From the NCBI GenBank assembly GCA_964036315.1, contig CAXIWW010000817.1, positions 8,653,501 to 8,717,500 of the forward strand: 64,000 nt of DNA. Reading direction: 5' to 3'. The DNA is from Acanthosepion esculentum. Taxonomy: Eukaryota; Mollusca; Cephalopoda; Sepiida; Sepiidae. Positions 1 through 12,515 of this stretch are shown here, piece by piece. The notes under the pieces are model-generated. The model did not search any database. It saw only the letters and a list, made by a program, of their open reading frames with translations, and was not told the origin of the DNA. The position numbers were made by a program, and so were the translations under genes. Numbering within the stretch: position 1 is the first letter of the stretch; each line of letters starts with the position of its first letter.

Positions 1-1760
1 CTTTCTGGACTGTCTTCTGGGACTGGGGTTCGTCTGCGTGGGTCTTTCTGGGACTGTCTCCTGGGTGGGGCGTCGTCTGCGTGGGACTTTCTTGGACTGT
101 CTCCTGGTTGGGAAGTCGTCTGCGTGGGACTTTCTCGGACTGGGGGTCGTCTGCGTGGGTCTTTCTGGGACTAGGGTGTCGTCCGCGTGGGACTTTCTGG
201 GAGTGGGGGTCGTCTCTGTGGGACTTTCTGGGACTGTCTCCTGAGTGGGGGGTCGTCTGCGTGGGATTTTCTGTGACTGGGGGTCGTCTGCGTGGGACTT
301 TCTGGGACTGGGTGTCGTCTGCTTGAGACTTTCTGGGAGTGGGGGTCGTTTTCGTGGGACTTTCTGGGACTGTCTCCTGGTTGGGGGGTCGTCTGCGTGG
401 GACTTTCTGGGACTGTCTCCTGGGTGGGGGGACGTCTGCGTGGGACTTTCTGGGACTGTGGGTCGTCTGCGTGGGACTTTCTGGGACTGGGTGTCGTCTG
501 CGTGGGACTTTCTTGGACTGTCTCCTGAGTGGGGGGTCGTCTGCGTGGGATTTTCTGTGACTGGGGGTCGTCTGCGTGGGACTTTCTGGGACTGGGGGTC
601 GTCTGCTTGAGACTTTCTGGGAGTGGGGGTCGTTTTCGTGGGACTTTCTGGGACTCTCTCCTTGGTGGGGGGTCGTCTGCGTGGGACTTTCTGGTAGTGG
701 GGGTCGTCTGCGTGGCACTTTCTGTGACTGTCTCCTGGGTGGGGTGTCGTCTGCGTGGGACCTTCTGGGACAGTTGGTGGTCTGCATGGGAATTTCTGGG
801 ACCCTCTCCTAGGTGGCGGGTCGTCTACGTGGGACTTTCTGGGACAGTCTCCTGGGTGGGGATCGTCTGCGTGGGTTTTTCTGGGACTGGGGGTCGTCTG
901 CGTGGGACTTTCTGGGACTGTCTCCTTGGTAGGGTGTCGTCTGCGTGGGACTTTCTGGGACTGGCGGTCGTCTGCGTGGGTCTTTCTGGGACTGGGGGTC
1001 GGCTGCGTGGGACATTCTTGGACTGTCTCCTGGGTGGGGGGTCGTCTGCGTGGGACTTTCTGGGACAGGGGGTCGTCTGCGTGGGACTTTCTGGAACTGG
1101 GGTTCGTCTGCTTGGGAATTTCTGGGTCTGGGGGCCGTCTGCGTGAAACTTTCTGGTAGTGGGGGTCGTCTGCGTGGGACTTTCTGGGACTGTCTCCTGG
1201 GTGGGGGGTCGTCTGCGTGGGACTTTCTGGGACTGTGGGTCGTCTGCGTGGGAATTTCTGGGACCCTCTCCTGGGTGGGGGGTCGTCTGTTTGTGACTTT
1301 CTGAGAACTGTCTCCTGGGTGGGGTGTCGTCTGCGTGGGACTTTCTGGGACGGGGGGTCGTCTACGTGGGACTTTCTGGGACTGTCTCCTGGGTGGGGGG
1401 TCGTCTGTGTGGGATTTTCTCGGATTGGGGTCTTCTGCGTGGGACTTTTTGGGACTGGGGTCGTCTGCTGGGTGGGAGGTCGTCTGCGTGGGACATTCTG
1501 GTTACTAGGGGTCGTCTGCGTGGAACCTTCTGGGACTGGGGGTCGTCTGCGTGGGACTTTCTGGGACTGTCTCCTGGGTGGGGGGTCGTCTGCGTGGGAC
1601 TTTCTGGGACTGGGGGTCGTCTGCGTGGGACTTTCTGGGACTGTCTCCTGGGTGGGGTGTCGTCTGCGTGGAACTTTCTGGGACTGGGGGTCGTCTGCGT
1701 GGGACTTTCTGGTTCTGTCTCCTGGGTGAGGGGTCATCTGCGTGGGACTTTCTGGGTCTG
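1..1760 (+). repeat. Satellite A array, G-rich orientation (block A1)
   Basis: Tandem minisatellite that enters from outside the window. The unit is built on TCGTCTGCGTGGGAC, then TTTCTGGGACT, then a run of about five G. Short units are 31 bp. Long units are 43 bp because the 12-bp cassette GTCTCCTGGGTG sits between GGGACT and the G-run. The two lengths are interleaved irregularly with scattered point changes (for example CTTGAGAC for GTGGGAC near 320 and 605). The block ends near 1760, where GGGTCTGTCTC runs into ACAAAAGAGACAGGAG of satellite B. Long open frames on both strands are repeat artefacts. No function is assigned. Confidence 0.95.
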
Positions 1761-1770
1761 TCTCACAAAA
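1755..1770. other. A1/B1 satellite junction
   Basis: Satellite A (TTTCTGGGTCTGTCTC) passes into satellite B (CACAAAAGAGACAGG) with no intervening sequence. The B side enters at the word TCACAAAAGA, the same place in the monomer used at the B3/A2 junction at 19245. Confidence 0.8.
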
Positions 1771-4700
1771 GAGACAGGAGATATAGCCGCCTGGGATTGC
1801 TTTTAAGGCACTTGGCACAAAAAGTCACGAGAACAGTGCTGGCGACAACCTGAGATTGCTTGTAACGCAGTTGTCACAAAAGAGACAGGAGATGTCGATT
1901 TGTAGTGGCCTGAGATTGCTTTCAAAGCAGTTTCACAAAAGAGCCCGGCGTATTCGGCTTGTAGCAGCCTGAGATTGCTTGTAAGGCAGTTATCACAAAA
2001 GCGCCACGAGAATTCGGCTCATAGCCGCCTGGGATTGCTTGTAAGGCAATTTGCACAAAAAGCCAGTAGAATTCATATTGCTGCAGCCTGAGAATGCTTG
2101 TAAGGCAGATGCCACAAATGCGCCAAGGGAAATCGGTTCGTAGTAGCCTGGGATTGGTTGTAAGGCAATTAGCACAAAAATCAGGAGAATTGGACTAGCG
2201 TCAGCCTGAGATTGCTTGTAAGGCAGTTGTCACAAAAGAGGCAGTATATGTCGATTTGTAGTGGCCTGAGTTTGCTTTTAAGGCAGTTTTTACAAAAGAG
2301 ACAAGAGAAGTCGGCTCGTAGACGGCTGGGATTGATTGTAAGGCAATTTGCACAAAAGAGCCGGGAGAATTCGGCTTGTAGCAGCCTGAGATTGCTTGTA
2401 AGGCAGTTGCCACAAATGAGCCAGGCGAAATCGGCTCGTAGCCGCCTGGGATTGCTTGCAAGGCAATTGGCACAAAATGCTAGGGGAATTGGGATTGCTG
2501 AGGCCTGAGATTGCTTGTAAGGCAGTTGTCACAATAGAACTAGGAGAATTCGGCAAGTAGCGGCCTGGGAATGCTTGTAAGGCAGTTACCACAAAAGAGC
2601 AAGGAGAAATCGGCACGTAGCCGCCTGGGATTGCTTTTAAGGCAATTGGCACAGAAAATCAGGAGAACTGTCCCGGCGGCAGCCTGAGATTGCTTCTAAG
2701 GCAGTTGTTACAAAAGAGACAGGATATGTCGATATGTAGCGGCCTGATATTATTGTAAGGCAGTTTTCACAAAAGAACCAAGAGAATTCGGCTCGTATCA
2801 GCCTGACATTTCTTGTAAGTCAGTTGTCACAAAAGCGCCAAAAGAATTCGGCTTGTAGCAGCCTGAGATTTCTTGTAATGCAGTTGCCACAAAAGGGCCA
2901 GGAGAAATCGGCTCGTAGACGCCTTGGTGTGCTTGTAAGTCAATTCGCACTAAAAGCCAGGAGAATTCATATTGCTGCAGCCTGAGAATGCTTGTAAGGC
3001 AGATGCCAAAAATGAGCCGGGAGAAATCGCTTCGTAGCGGCCTGGTATTTCTTGTAAGGCAGTTGTCACAAAATGCCAGGATATGTCGATTTGTAGCGGC
3101 CTGAGTTTGCTTGTAAGGCAGATACCACAGAAGAGCCAGGAGAAAACGGCACGTGGCTGCCTGGGATTGCATTTAAAACAATTGGCACAAAAAGTCAGGA
3201 GAATATGGCTGGATCCAGCCTGAGATTGCTTGTAAGGCAGTTGTCACAAAAGAGCCAGAAGATGTCGATTTGTAGCGGCTCAGTTTGATTGCAAGGCAGT
3301 TTCAAAAAAGAGCCAAGAGAAGTCGGCTCGTAGCAGTCTCACATTGCTTGTAAGGCAGTTTTCACAAAAGAGCCAGGAGAATGCGGCTTGTTGCAGACTG
3401 AGATTGCTTGTAAGGCAGTTGCTGCAAAAGAGCCAGGAGAAATCGTCTCGTAGCCGCCAGGGATGGCTTGTAAGACAATTGGCCCCAAAAGCCAGGAGAA
3501 TTGGGCTTATAGCAGCCTGAGAATGCTTGTAAGGCAGTTACCACAAAAGCCCAGGAGTAATCGGCAGGTAGACGCCTGGGATTGCTTTTAAGGCAATTGG
3601 CACAAAATGTCAGGAGAATTGTGCTGACGGCAGCCTGTGATTGCTTGTAATGCAGTTGTCACAAAAGAGCCAGGCGTATTCGGCCTTAGCAGCCTGAGAT
3701 TGCTTGTAAGGCAATTCGCATAGAAAGCCAGGAGAATTCATATTGCTGCAGCTTGAGATTGCTTGTAAGGCAGGTGTCACAAAAGAGCCAGGGAAATTCG
3801 GCTTGTAGTAGCCGGTGAATTCTTGTAAGGCAGTTGCCAGAAAAGAGCCAGGAGAAATTGGCTCGTAGCAGCCCGTGATTGCTTGTAAGGCAGTTTCACA
3901 AAAGAGACAGGCGAATTCGGCTTGTAGCTGCCTGAGATTTCTTGAAAGGCAGTTTTCACAAAAGAGCCAAGAGAAGTCGGATCGTAGCCGCCTGACATTG
4001 CTTTTAAGGCAGTTGTAACAAAAGAGCCAGGAGAAATCGGCTCTTAGCCCCCCTGGGATTGCTTGTAAGGAAATTGGCACAAAAAGCCAGGAGAAGTGGG
4101 ATTGCTGCAGCCTGTGATTGCTTTTCAGGCAGTTGTCACAATAGAGCCAGGATTATCAGCTTGAGATTGCTTATAAGGCAGTTACCACAAAACAGCCAGG
4201 AGAAATCGTCACGTAGCCACCTGGGATTGCTTTTTTAAGGCAATTGGCACAAAAAGTAATTGGCCTAGCGGCAGCCTGATATTACTTGTAAGACAGTTCA
4301 CACAAAGGAGACAGTAGATGTCGATTTGTAGCGGCCTGAGATTGCTTGCAAGGCAGTTTCACAAAAGAGACAGGCGTATTCATCTTGTTACAGGCTGAGA
4401 TTGCTTGTAAGGCAGTTTTCACAAAAGAGCCATGAGAAGTCGGCTCGTAGCATCCTGATTTTGCTTGTAAGGCAGTTGTCTCAAGAGAGCCAGGAGAATT
4501 CGGCTTGTAGTAGCCTGAGATTGCTTGTAATGCAGTTGCCACAAAAGAGCCAGGAGAAATCGGCTCGTGGCCGCCTGGGATTGCTTGTAAGGCAATTGAC
4601 ACAAAAAGCCAGGAGAATTGGGATTGCTGCTGCCTGAGATTGCTTGTAAGGCAGTTTTCACAAAAGAGACAGGAGATGTCGTTTTGTAGCAGTCTGACAT

Positions 4701-6644
4701 TTCTTGTAAGGCAGTTTTCACAAAAGAGCAAGGAGAATTCGTCTTGTAGCAGCCTGAGTTTGCTTGTAAGACAGTTGCCACAAAAGAGCCAGGAGAAATC
4801 GGCTCGTAGGTGCCGGTGATTGCTTGTAAGCCAATTGGCACAAAAAGCCAAAAGAGTTGGGGTTGCTGCAGGCTGAGATGGCTTGTAAGGCAGTTTTCAC
4901 AAACGAACGAAGAAAAGTCGGCTCGTAGCAGCCTGAAATTATTTGTAAGGCAGTTGCCAAAAAAGAGCCAGGAGAAATCGGCTTGTAGCAGCCTGAGTTT
5001 GCTTGTAAGCCACTTGTCATAGAAGAGCCAGGCGTAGTCGGCCCGTAGCATCCTGAGATTGCTTGTAAGGCAGTTCTCACAAAAGACCCAGGAGAATTCG
5101 TCTTGTAGAGGCCTGATATTGCTTGTAAGGCAGTTGCCACAAAAGAGCCAGGTGAAATACGCTCGTAGCAGCCTGGGATCACTTGTAAGGCAATTGGCAA
5201 AAAAAGCCAGGAGAATTGGGCTTGCTGCAGCCTGAGATTGCTTGTAAAGCAGTTGCCACAAAAGAGAAAGGCGTAGTCAGCTTGTAGTATCCTGAGATTT
5301 CTTGTAAGGCAGTTGTCACGAAAGAGCCAGGATATCGATTTGTTGCAGCCGTAGATTGCTTGTAAGGCATTTGTCATAGAAGATCCAGGCGTAGTCGGCT
5401 CGTAGCAGCCTGAGATTGCTTGGAAGTAAGTTGGCACAAAAGAGGCAGGAGACATCGGCTTGTAGCAGCCTGAGATCCTTTGTAAGACAGTTTTCACAAT
5501 TAGCCCGGAGAAGTCGGCCGATAGCAGCGGGAGATCGCTTGTAAGGGAGTTGTAAAAAAAGAGTCAGCAGGTGTAAGTTTGTAGAAGCCTGAGATTGCGT
5601 GTAAAGCCAGGGTAAACGGGCTCGTAGCTGCGTGGAATTGCTTGTAATGAAATTGGCACAAAAATCCAAGAGAATTGGGCTTGCTGCTGTGATTGCATGT
5701 AAGGCAGTTGCCACAAAAGAGCCAGGCGTATTCGGCTTGTAGAAGCCTGAGATTGCTTGTAAGGCAGTTTACACAAGAGAGCCAAGAGAAGTCGGCTCGG
5801 AGCTGCCTGACATTGCTTGTAAGGCAGTTGTCACAAAAGAGCCAGGAGAATTCGGCTTGTAGCAGCCTGAGATTGCTTGTAAGGCAGTTGCCACAAAAGA
5901 GGCAGGAGAAATCCGCTAGTAGCAGCCTGGGATGGCTTGTAAGGCAATTGGCACAAAAGAGCCAGGAGATCGGCTCGTAGCAGCTTGAGATTGCTTGTAA
6001 GGCAGTTGTCATAGAAGAGCCCGGCTTGTAGAAGCCTGAGATTGCTTGCAAGGCAGTTGGCAGAATAGAGGCAGGAGAAATCGGCTTGTAGCAACCTGAG
6101 ATCCTTTGTAAGCCAGCAGGTGTAGGCTTGTATTAGCCTGAGATTGTTGTAAGGCAGTTTTCACAAAAGAGCCAGGATATGTCGTTTTGTAGCAGCCTGA
6201 GACTGCTTGTAAGACAGTCGCCACAAAAGAGACTTGAGAAATCGGCTTATTATTTTGTAAGGCAATTGGCAAAAAACACAGGAACATTGGGCTTACTGCA
6301 GCCTGAGATTGCTTGTAAGGCAGTTGTCTTAAAAGTGCCAGCAGGTGTAGGCTTGTAGAAGAATGAGATTGCTTGTAAGGCAATTTTCACAAATCTCCCA
6401 GGAGAACCGGCTCGTAGAATCCTAAGATTGCGTGTAAGGCACTTTCCACAAAAAGCCAGGACAAATGGGCTCGTAGCAGCCTGAGATTGCTTGTAAGGCA
6501 GGTGTCACAAAAGAGCCAGGCGTATTCGGATTGTAGCAGCGTGAGATTGCTTGTAAGGCTGTTTTCACAAAATGAGCCAGGAGAATTGGGCTTGCTGCAG
6601 CCTGAGATTCGTTGTAAGGCAGTTGTCACAACAAGCCAGGAGAA
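1761..6644 (+). repeat. Satellite B array, forward orientation (block B1)
   Basis: About 80 tandem copies of a monomer near 60 bp, recognised by CCTGAGATTGCTTGTAAGGC followed by AGTTGTCACAAAAGAGCCAG. Monomers fall into recurring types, told apart by the segment before TGTAG or GCTG: GAGATGTCGATT, GGCGTATTCGGCT, GAGAAGTCGGCTC, GAGAATTCGGCT, GAGAAATCGGCTC and GAGAATTGGGATTGCTG. The types recur in a loose order, so a higher-order structure exists but is eroded. Read in reverse, this block matches much of 8120 to about 10900, making it the left arm of a large imperfect palindrome. It meets C at an AT-rich seam at 6645-6656. Confidence 0.94.
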
Positions 6645-6660
6645 ATTGTGAAAATTAGAA
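6640..6660. other. B1/C1 seam with ATTGTGAAAATT
   Basis: B sequence (CCAGGAGAA) changes to C sequence (AATTAGAAAAGCAGTC) across ATTGTGAAAATT at 6645-6656. The same 12 bp occur inverted at 16379-16390, at the end of the opposite-facing C2 array. Confidence 0.75.
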
Positions 6661-7871
6661 AAGCAGTCTTATTGTGCACACTGGAATTCGGACGCTGTAA
6701 ATTGTCAGACGACATAGCGCGCACACGGTGAAAGCTGTACTTTTTACTATCTGAGCAAATGAAAAATCCCTGTAAACATAGACAAATCAAAATATTGCAC
6801 ACAATTTGATACCCATTTTGAAAATATTACTTTTACTGGAAAAAAGTTATAAACAAGTGAATTATGACTGATTTCCCAGTTTAGGGCCGCATGACAATTT
6901 CCGCAAATGAGCTAACACAAGTCCCCATTCCGTTGAATTTTGACTCTACTCTAATCAAGGTGTTGAGAAACTTTTGTAATCATGTATAAGACAAGAAATT
7001 CCCGACAATTGGACACCAATATTTTTCTGAATTTTATAAAAAGGAACAATTAGAAATGCAGTCTTATTGTGCACACTGGAATTCGGACCCAGTAAATTGT
7101 CAGACGACATACCGCGCACATGGTGAAAGCTGTACTTTTTACTATCTGAGCAAATGAAAAATCCCTGTAAACATAGACCAACCAAATAATTGCACACAAT
7201 TTGATACCAATTTTGAATAGATTTCTTTTACTGGAAAAAAGTTATAAACAAGTGAATTATGACTGATTTCCCTGTTTAGGGCTGCATGAAAATTTCCGCA
7301 AATGAGCTAACACAAGTACACATACCGTTGAATTTCGACTCGACTCTAATCAAGGTGTCGAAAAAACTTTAGTAATTATGGATAAGGCAAGAAATTCCCG
7401 ACAATTGGACAGCAATATTTTGTGGATTCTATAAAAAAGCAAAATTAGAAAGGCAGTCTTATTGTGCGGACTGGAATTCGGACGCTGTAAATAGTCAGAC
7501 GACATACCGCGCACCTGGTGAAAGCTGTACTTTTTACTATCTGACCAAATGAAAAATCCCTGTAAACATAGACAAATCAAATAATTGCACACAAATTGAT
7601 AACCATTTTTAAAATATTTCTTTTAATGGAAGAAAGTTATAAAGAACTGAAATATGACTGATTTCCCAGTTGAGGGCCGCATGAAAATTTCCGCAAATGA
7701 GCTAACACAAGTCCCCATATCGCTGAATTTCGCCTCGACTCTTATCAAGGTGTAGAAAAAACATTTGGTATTATGCATAAGTCAAAAAATTCCCGACATT
7801 TTGCCACCAATATTTTGTGAATTCGATAAAAAGAAAAATTAGAAATGCAGTCTTATTGTGCACACTGGAAT
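6645..7871 (+). repeat. Satellite C array, forward orientation (block C1, about 3 monomers)
   Basis: About three copies of a 395-bp AT-rich monomer. Landmarks are TGTCAGACGACATACCGCGC, GGAAAAAAGTTATAAAC and CCGTTGAATTTCGACTCGAC (with variants). The landmark TGCACACAA recurs at 6796, 7191 and 7586, exactly 395 bp apart. The block begins at the seam 6645-6656 (ATTGTGAAAATT). It ends inside the monomer at TGGAAT, which is fused to CTCAGGCTGC of satellite B. Compared with the copy at 16391-16850, this junction has lost 94 bp. The block is the central part of the B1/B2 palindrome. Open frames of about 80 codons recur in each monomer but have no features of a gene. Confidence 0.94.
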
Positions 7872-10800
7872 CTCAGGCTGCTACAAAACGGCATTTCCTG
7901 GCTCTTTTGTGAAACCTGCCTTACAAGCAATCTCAGGCTGATACAAGCCCACACCTGCTGGCTCTTCTGTGAAAACTGCGCTAAAATCAATCTCAGGTTG
8001 CTAAAAATCGACATCTCCTGACTGTTTTGTGACAACTGCCTTACAATCAATCTCAGGCTGCAGCAAGCTAATTCTCCTGGCTTTTTGTGCCATTTGCCTT
8101 ACAAGCAATCCCACGCTGCTACGAGCCCATTTCTCCTGGCTTGTTGTGACAATTGCCTTACAACGAATCTCAGGCTGCAGCAAGCCCAATTCTCCTGGCT
8201 CATTTTGTGAAAACAGCCTTACAAGCAATCTCAGGCTGCTACAATCCGAATACGTCTGGCTCTTTTGTGACACCTGCCTTACAAGCAATCTCAGCTACGA
8301 GCCCATTTCTCCTGGCTTTTTGTGGAAAGTGCCTTACACGCAATCTTAGGATTCTACGAGCCGGTTCTCCTGGGAGATTTGTGAAAATTGCCTTACAAGC
8401 AATCTCATTCTTCTACAAGCCTACACCTGCTGGCACTTTTAGGACAACTGCATTACAAGCAATCTCAGGCTGCTAAAAAATCGATCTCCTGGCTCTTTCG
8501 TGACAAATGCCTTACAAGCAATCTCAGGCTGCAGCAAGCCCAATGTTCCTGGCTTTTTTGCCAATTGCCTTACAAAATAATCCCAGGCTGCTACGAGCCG
8601 ATTTCTCAAGCCTCTTTTGTGGCGACTACCTTACAAGCAATCTCAGGCTGCTACAAGACGAATTCTACTGGCTCTTTTGTGACAACTTACTTCCATGCAA
8701 TCTCAGGCTGCTACGAGCCGACTACGCCTGGATCTTCTATGACAAATGCCTTACAAGCAATCTACGGCTGCAACAAATCGATCTCCTGGCTCTTTCGTGA
8801 CAACTACCTTACAAGAAATCTCAGGCTACTACAAGCTGACTACGCCTTTCTCTTTTGTGGCAACTGCCTTACAAGCAATCTCAGGCTGCAGCAAGCCCAA
8901 TTATCCTGGCTTTTTTGCCAATTGCCTTACAAGTAATCCCAGGCTGCTACGAGCGTATTTCACCTGTCTCTTTTGTGGCAACTGCCTTACAAGTAATCTC
9001 AGGCCTCTACAAGACGAATTCTCCTGGATCTTTTGTGAGAACTGCCTTACAAGCAATCTCAGGATGCTACGGGCCGACTACGCCTGGCTCTTCTAGGACA
9101 AGTGGCTTACAAGCAAACTCAGGCTGCTACAAGCCGATTTTTTCTGGCTCTATTTTGGCAACTGCCTTACAAGCAATTTCAGGCTGCTACGAGCCGACTT
9201 CTCTTAGTTCGTTTGTGAAAACTGTTTTACAAGCCATCTCAGGCTGCAGCAATCCCAACTCTTTTGGCTTTTTGTGCCAATTGGCTTACAAGCAATCCCA
9301 GGCACCTACGAGCCGATTTCTCCTGGCTCTTTTGTGGCAACTGTCTTACAAGCAAACTCAGGCTGCTACAAGCCGAATTCTCTTGGCGCTTTTGTGAAAA
9401 CTGCCTTACAAGTAATGTCAGACTGATACAAAACGACATCTCCGGTCTCTTTTGTGAAAACTGCAGTACAAGCAATCTCAGGCAGCAGCAATCCCAATTA
9501 TCCTGGCTTTTTGTGCCAATTGCCTTACAAGCAATCCCAGGCGGCCACGAGCCGATTTCTCCTGGCTCTTTTGTGGCAACTGTCTTACAAGCAATCTCAG
9601 GCTGCTACAAGCCGAATTCCCCTGGCTCTCTTGAGACAACTGCTTTACAAGCAAAATCAGGATGCTACGAGCCGGCTTCTCATGGCTCTTTTGTGAAAAC
9701 TGCCTTACAAGCAATCTCAGGCTGCTACAAACCCACATCTCCTGTCTCTTTTGTGAAAACTGCCTTACAAGCAATCTCAGCCTGTAACAAGATGAATACG
9801 CCTGTCTCTTTTGTGAAACTGCCTTGCAAGCAATCTCAGGCCGCTACAAATCGACATCTACTGTCTCTTTTTTGCGAACTGTCTTACAAGCAATATCAGG
9901 CTGCCGCTAGGCCAATTACCTTTTGTGCCAATTGCTTTAAAAAGCAATCCCAGGCGGCTACGTGACGATTTCTCCTGGCTGTTTTGTGGTAACTGCCTTA
10001 CAATCCATCCCAGGCTGATACATGCCGAATTCACCTAGTTCTATTGTGACAACTGCCTTACAAGCAATCTCAGGCTGCAGCAATCCCAATTCCCCTAGCA
10101 TTTTGTGCCAATTGCCTTACAAGCAATCCCAGGCGATTTCGCCTGGCTCATTTGTGGGAACTGCTTTGCAAGCAATCTCAGGCTGCTGCAAGCCGAATTC
10201 TCCTGGCTCTTTTGTGCAAATTGCCTTACAATCAATCCCAGGCGTCTACGAGCCGACTTCTCTTGTCTCTTTTGTAAAAACTGCCTAAAAAGCAATCTCA
10301 GATTGCTAGAAAATGACATCTCCTGTCTCTTTTTATAAAAACTGCCTTAGAAGCAATCTCAGCCTGCTACAAGCCGAATACGCCTGGCAATTTTGTGAAA
10401 CTGCCTTTCAAGCAAAGTCAGGCCGCTACAAATCCACATATACTGGCAATTTTGTGACAACTGCCTTAGAAGAAATCTCAGGCTGACGCTAGTCCAATTC
10501 TCCTGATTTTTGTGCTAATTGCCTTACAACCAATCCCAGGCTGCTACGAACCGATTTCTCCTGGCTCATTTGTGGCATCTGCCTTACAAGCATTCTCAGG
10601 CTGCAGCAATATGAATTCTCCTGGCTTTTTTTACGAATTGCCTTACAAGCAATCCCAGGCGAGCACGAGCCGATTTCTCCTGGCGCTTTTGTGGCAACTA
10701 CCTTACAAGAAATCTCAGGCTGCTATAAGCCGAATTCTCCTGGTGCTTTTATGACAACTGCCTTACAATCAATGTCAGGCTGCTACGAGCCGACTTCTGT

Positions 10801-12515
10801 TGGCTCTTTTGTGAAAACTGCTTTGCAAGTAATCTCCGGCTGCTACAAGCCGAATTCTCCTGGCGCTTTTGTGACAACTGCCTTACAAGCAATGTCAGGC
10901 TACTACAAGCCGACTTCTCTTGGCTCTTTTGTGAAAACTGCCTTCCAAGTAATATCAAGCCGCTACAAATCGAGATCTCCTGTCTCTTTTGTGACAACTG
11001 CATTACAAGCAATCTCAGGCTGCCGCCAGGACAGTTCTCCTGACTTTGTGTACCAATTGCCTTAAAAGCAATCCCAGACGGCTACGTGCCTGTTTCTCCT
11101 GGCTCTTTTGTGGTAACTGCCTTACAAGCAATCTCAGGCTGCTGTAAGCCGAATTCTCCGGGCTCTCTTGTGCAAATTGCCTTACAAGCAATCCCAGGAG
11201 TCTACGACCCGACTTTTCTTGTCTCTTTTGTGAAAACTGCTTTACAAGTAATCTCAGCCGAATTCTCCTGGCGCTTTTATGACAACTGCCTTACAAGCAA
11301 TGTCAGGCTGCTACGAGCCGACTTCTCTTGGCTCTTTTGTGAAAACTGCCTTACAGGTAATATCAGGCCGCTACAAATATACATCTCCTGTCTATTTTGT
11401 GACAACTGCCTTACAAGCAATCTCAGCCTGCTACAAGATGAATACGCCTGGCTCATTTGTGAAACTGCCTTGCAAGCAATCTCAGGCCGATACAAATCCA
11501 CATATACTGCCTCTTTTGTGACAACTGCCTTACAAGCAATCTCAAGCTCTCGCTAGTACAATTCTCCTGACTTTTTCTGCCAATTGACTTACAAGCAATC
11601 CCAGCCTGCTACGAACCGATTTCTCCTGGCTCATTTGTGGCATCTGCCTTACAAGCATCCTCAGGCTGCAGCAATATGAATTCTCCTGGCTTTTTGTGCG
11701 AATTGCCTTACAAGCAATCCCAGGCGGCTACGAGTCGATTTCTCTTGGCTCTTTTGTGAAAACTGCCTTACAAGCAATCTCAGGCTGCAGCCAGGACAGT
11801 TCTCCTGACGTTTTGTGCCAATTGCCTTAAAAGCAATCCCAGGCGGCTACGTGCCGATTTCTCCTGGCTCTTTTGTTGTAACTGCCTTACAGGCAATCTC
11901 AGGCTGCTACAAGCCTAATTCTCCTGGTTCTATTGTGACAACTGCCTTAAAAGCAATCTCAGGCTGCAGCAATCCCAATGGACAGTTCAATAAATCTCAT
12001 GCTGCTACAAGCCGAATTCTCCTGGCGCTTTTGTGACAACTGCCTTACAAGCAATGTCAGGCCGCTACAAATCAATATATCCTGGCTCATTTGTGAAAAC
12101 TGCCTTACAAGCAATCTCAGGCTGCTGCAATCCGAATTCTCCAGGCTCTTTTGTGCAAATTGCCTTACAAGCAATCCCAGGCGTCTACGAACCGACTTCT
12201 CTTGTCTCTTTTGTGAAATCTGCCTTAAAAGCAATCTCAGGCTGCTACAAACGACATCTCCTGTCTCTTTTTTTAAAACTGCCATACAAGCAATCTCAGC
12301 CTGCTACAAGCCGAATACGCATGGCTCTTTTCTGAAACTGCCTTACAAGAATCTCAGGCCGCTACAAATCGACATATGCTGGCTCTTTTGTTACACCTGC
12401 CTTACAAGCAATCTCAGGCCGCTACAAGCCGAATACGCCTGGCACTTTTGTGAAATTGCCTTGCAAGAAATATCAGGCTGCTACAAATCGTCATCTCCTT
12501 CTCTTTTGTGACAAC
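7872..12515 (-). repeat. Satellite B array, reverse orientation (block B2)
   Basis: About 77 monomers of the 60-bp B family, read on this strand as ACAAGCAATCTCAGGCTGCT and so inverted relative to block B1. From about 8120 it is the reverse complement of block B1. Matching stretches are 8150-8390 with 6390-6630, 8956-9696 with 5162-4419, and 10500-10750 with 2175-1990. Arm B1 holds about 1.5 kb extra between roughly 2650 and 4200. The first four or so monomers (7872-8120) have no partner in B1, but they do match the starts of the B blocks at 16841, 43540 and 55281. The right end joins C through the shared heptamer TGCCTTA at 12516-12522. Confidence 0.94.

Noticed and set aside
1..1760. Variable-number coding repeat of a silk-, mucin- or collagen-like gene
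   Set aside because: Units of 31 and 43 bp do not preserve a reading frame and both strands are open. No non-repetitive coding exon flanks the array.
2120..2150. tRNA B-box-like GGTTCGTAG in some B monomers
   Set aside because: There is no matching A box at the correct distance and no cloverleaf. The word is a point variant of GGCTCGTAG.
4419..5497. Leu/Cys/Asn-rich open frames of 180-310 codons in satellite B (also 9264-9965 and 44743-45669)
   Set aside because: The 60-bp monomer is a multiple of three, so one open monomer keeps the frame open for many copies. The residues repeat every 20 and frames open in both orientations.
6880..6900. Telomere-like TTTAGGG in C monomers
   Set aside because: It occurs once per 395-bp monomer and never in tandem.
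6645..7871. Satellite C as a solo LTR or SINE-like transposon insertion
   Set aside because: It is tandem at 395 bp, has no target-site duplication, terminal inverted repeat or poly-A, and is cut at arbitrary phases at its edges.
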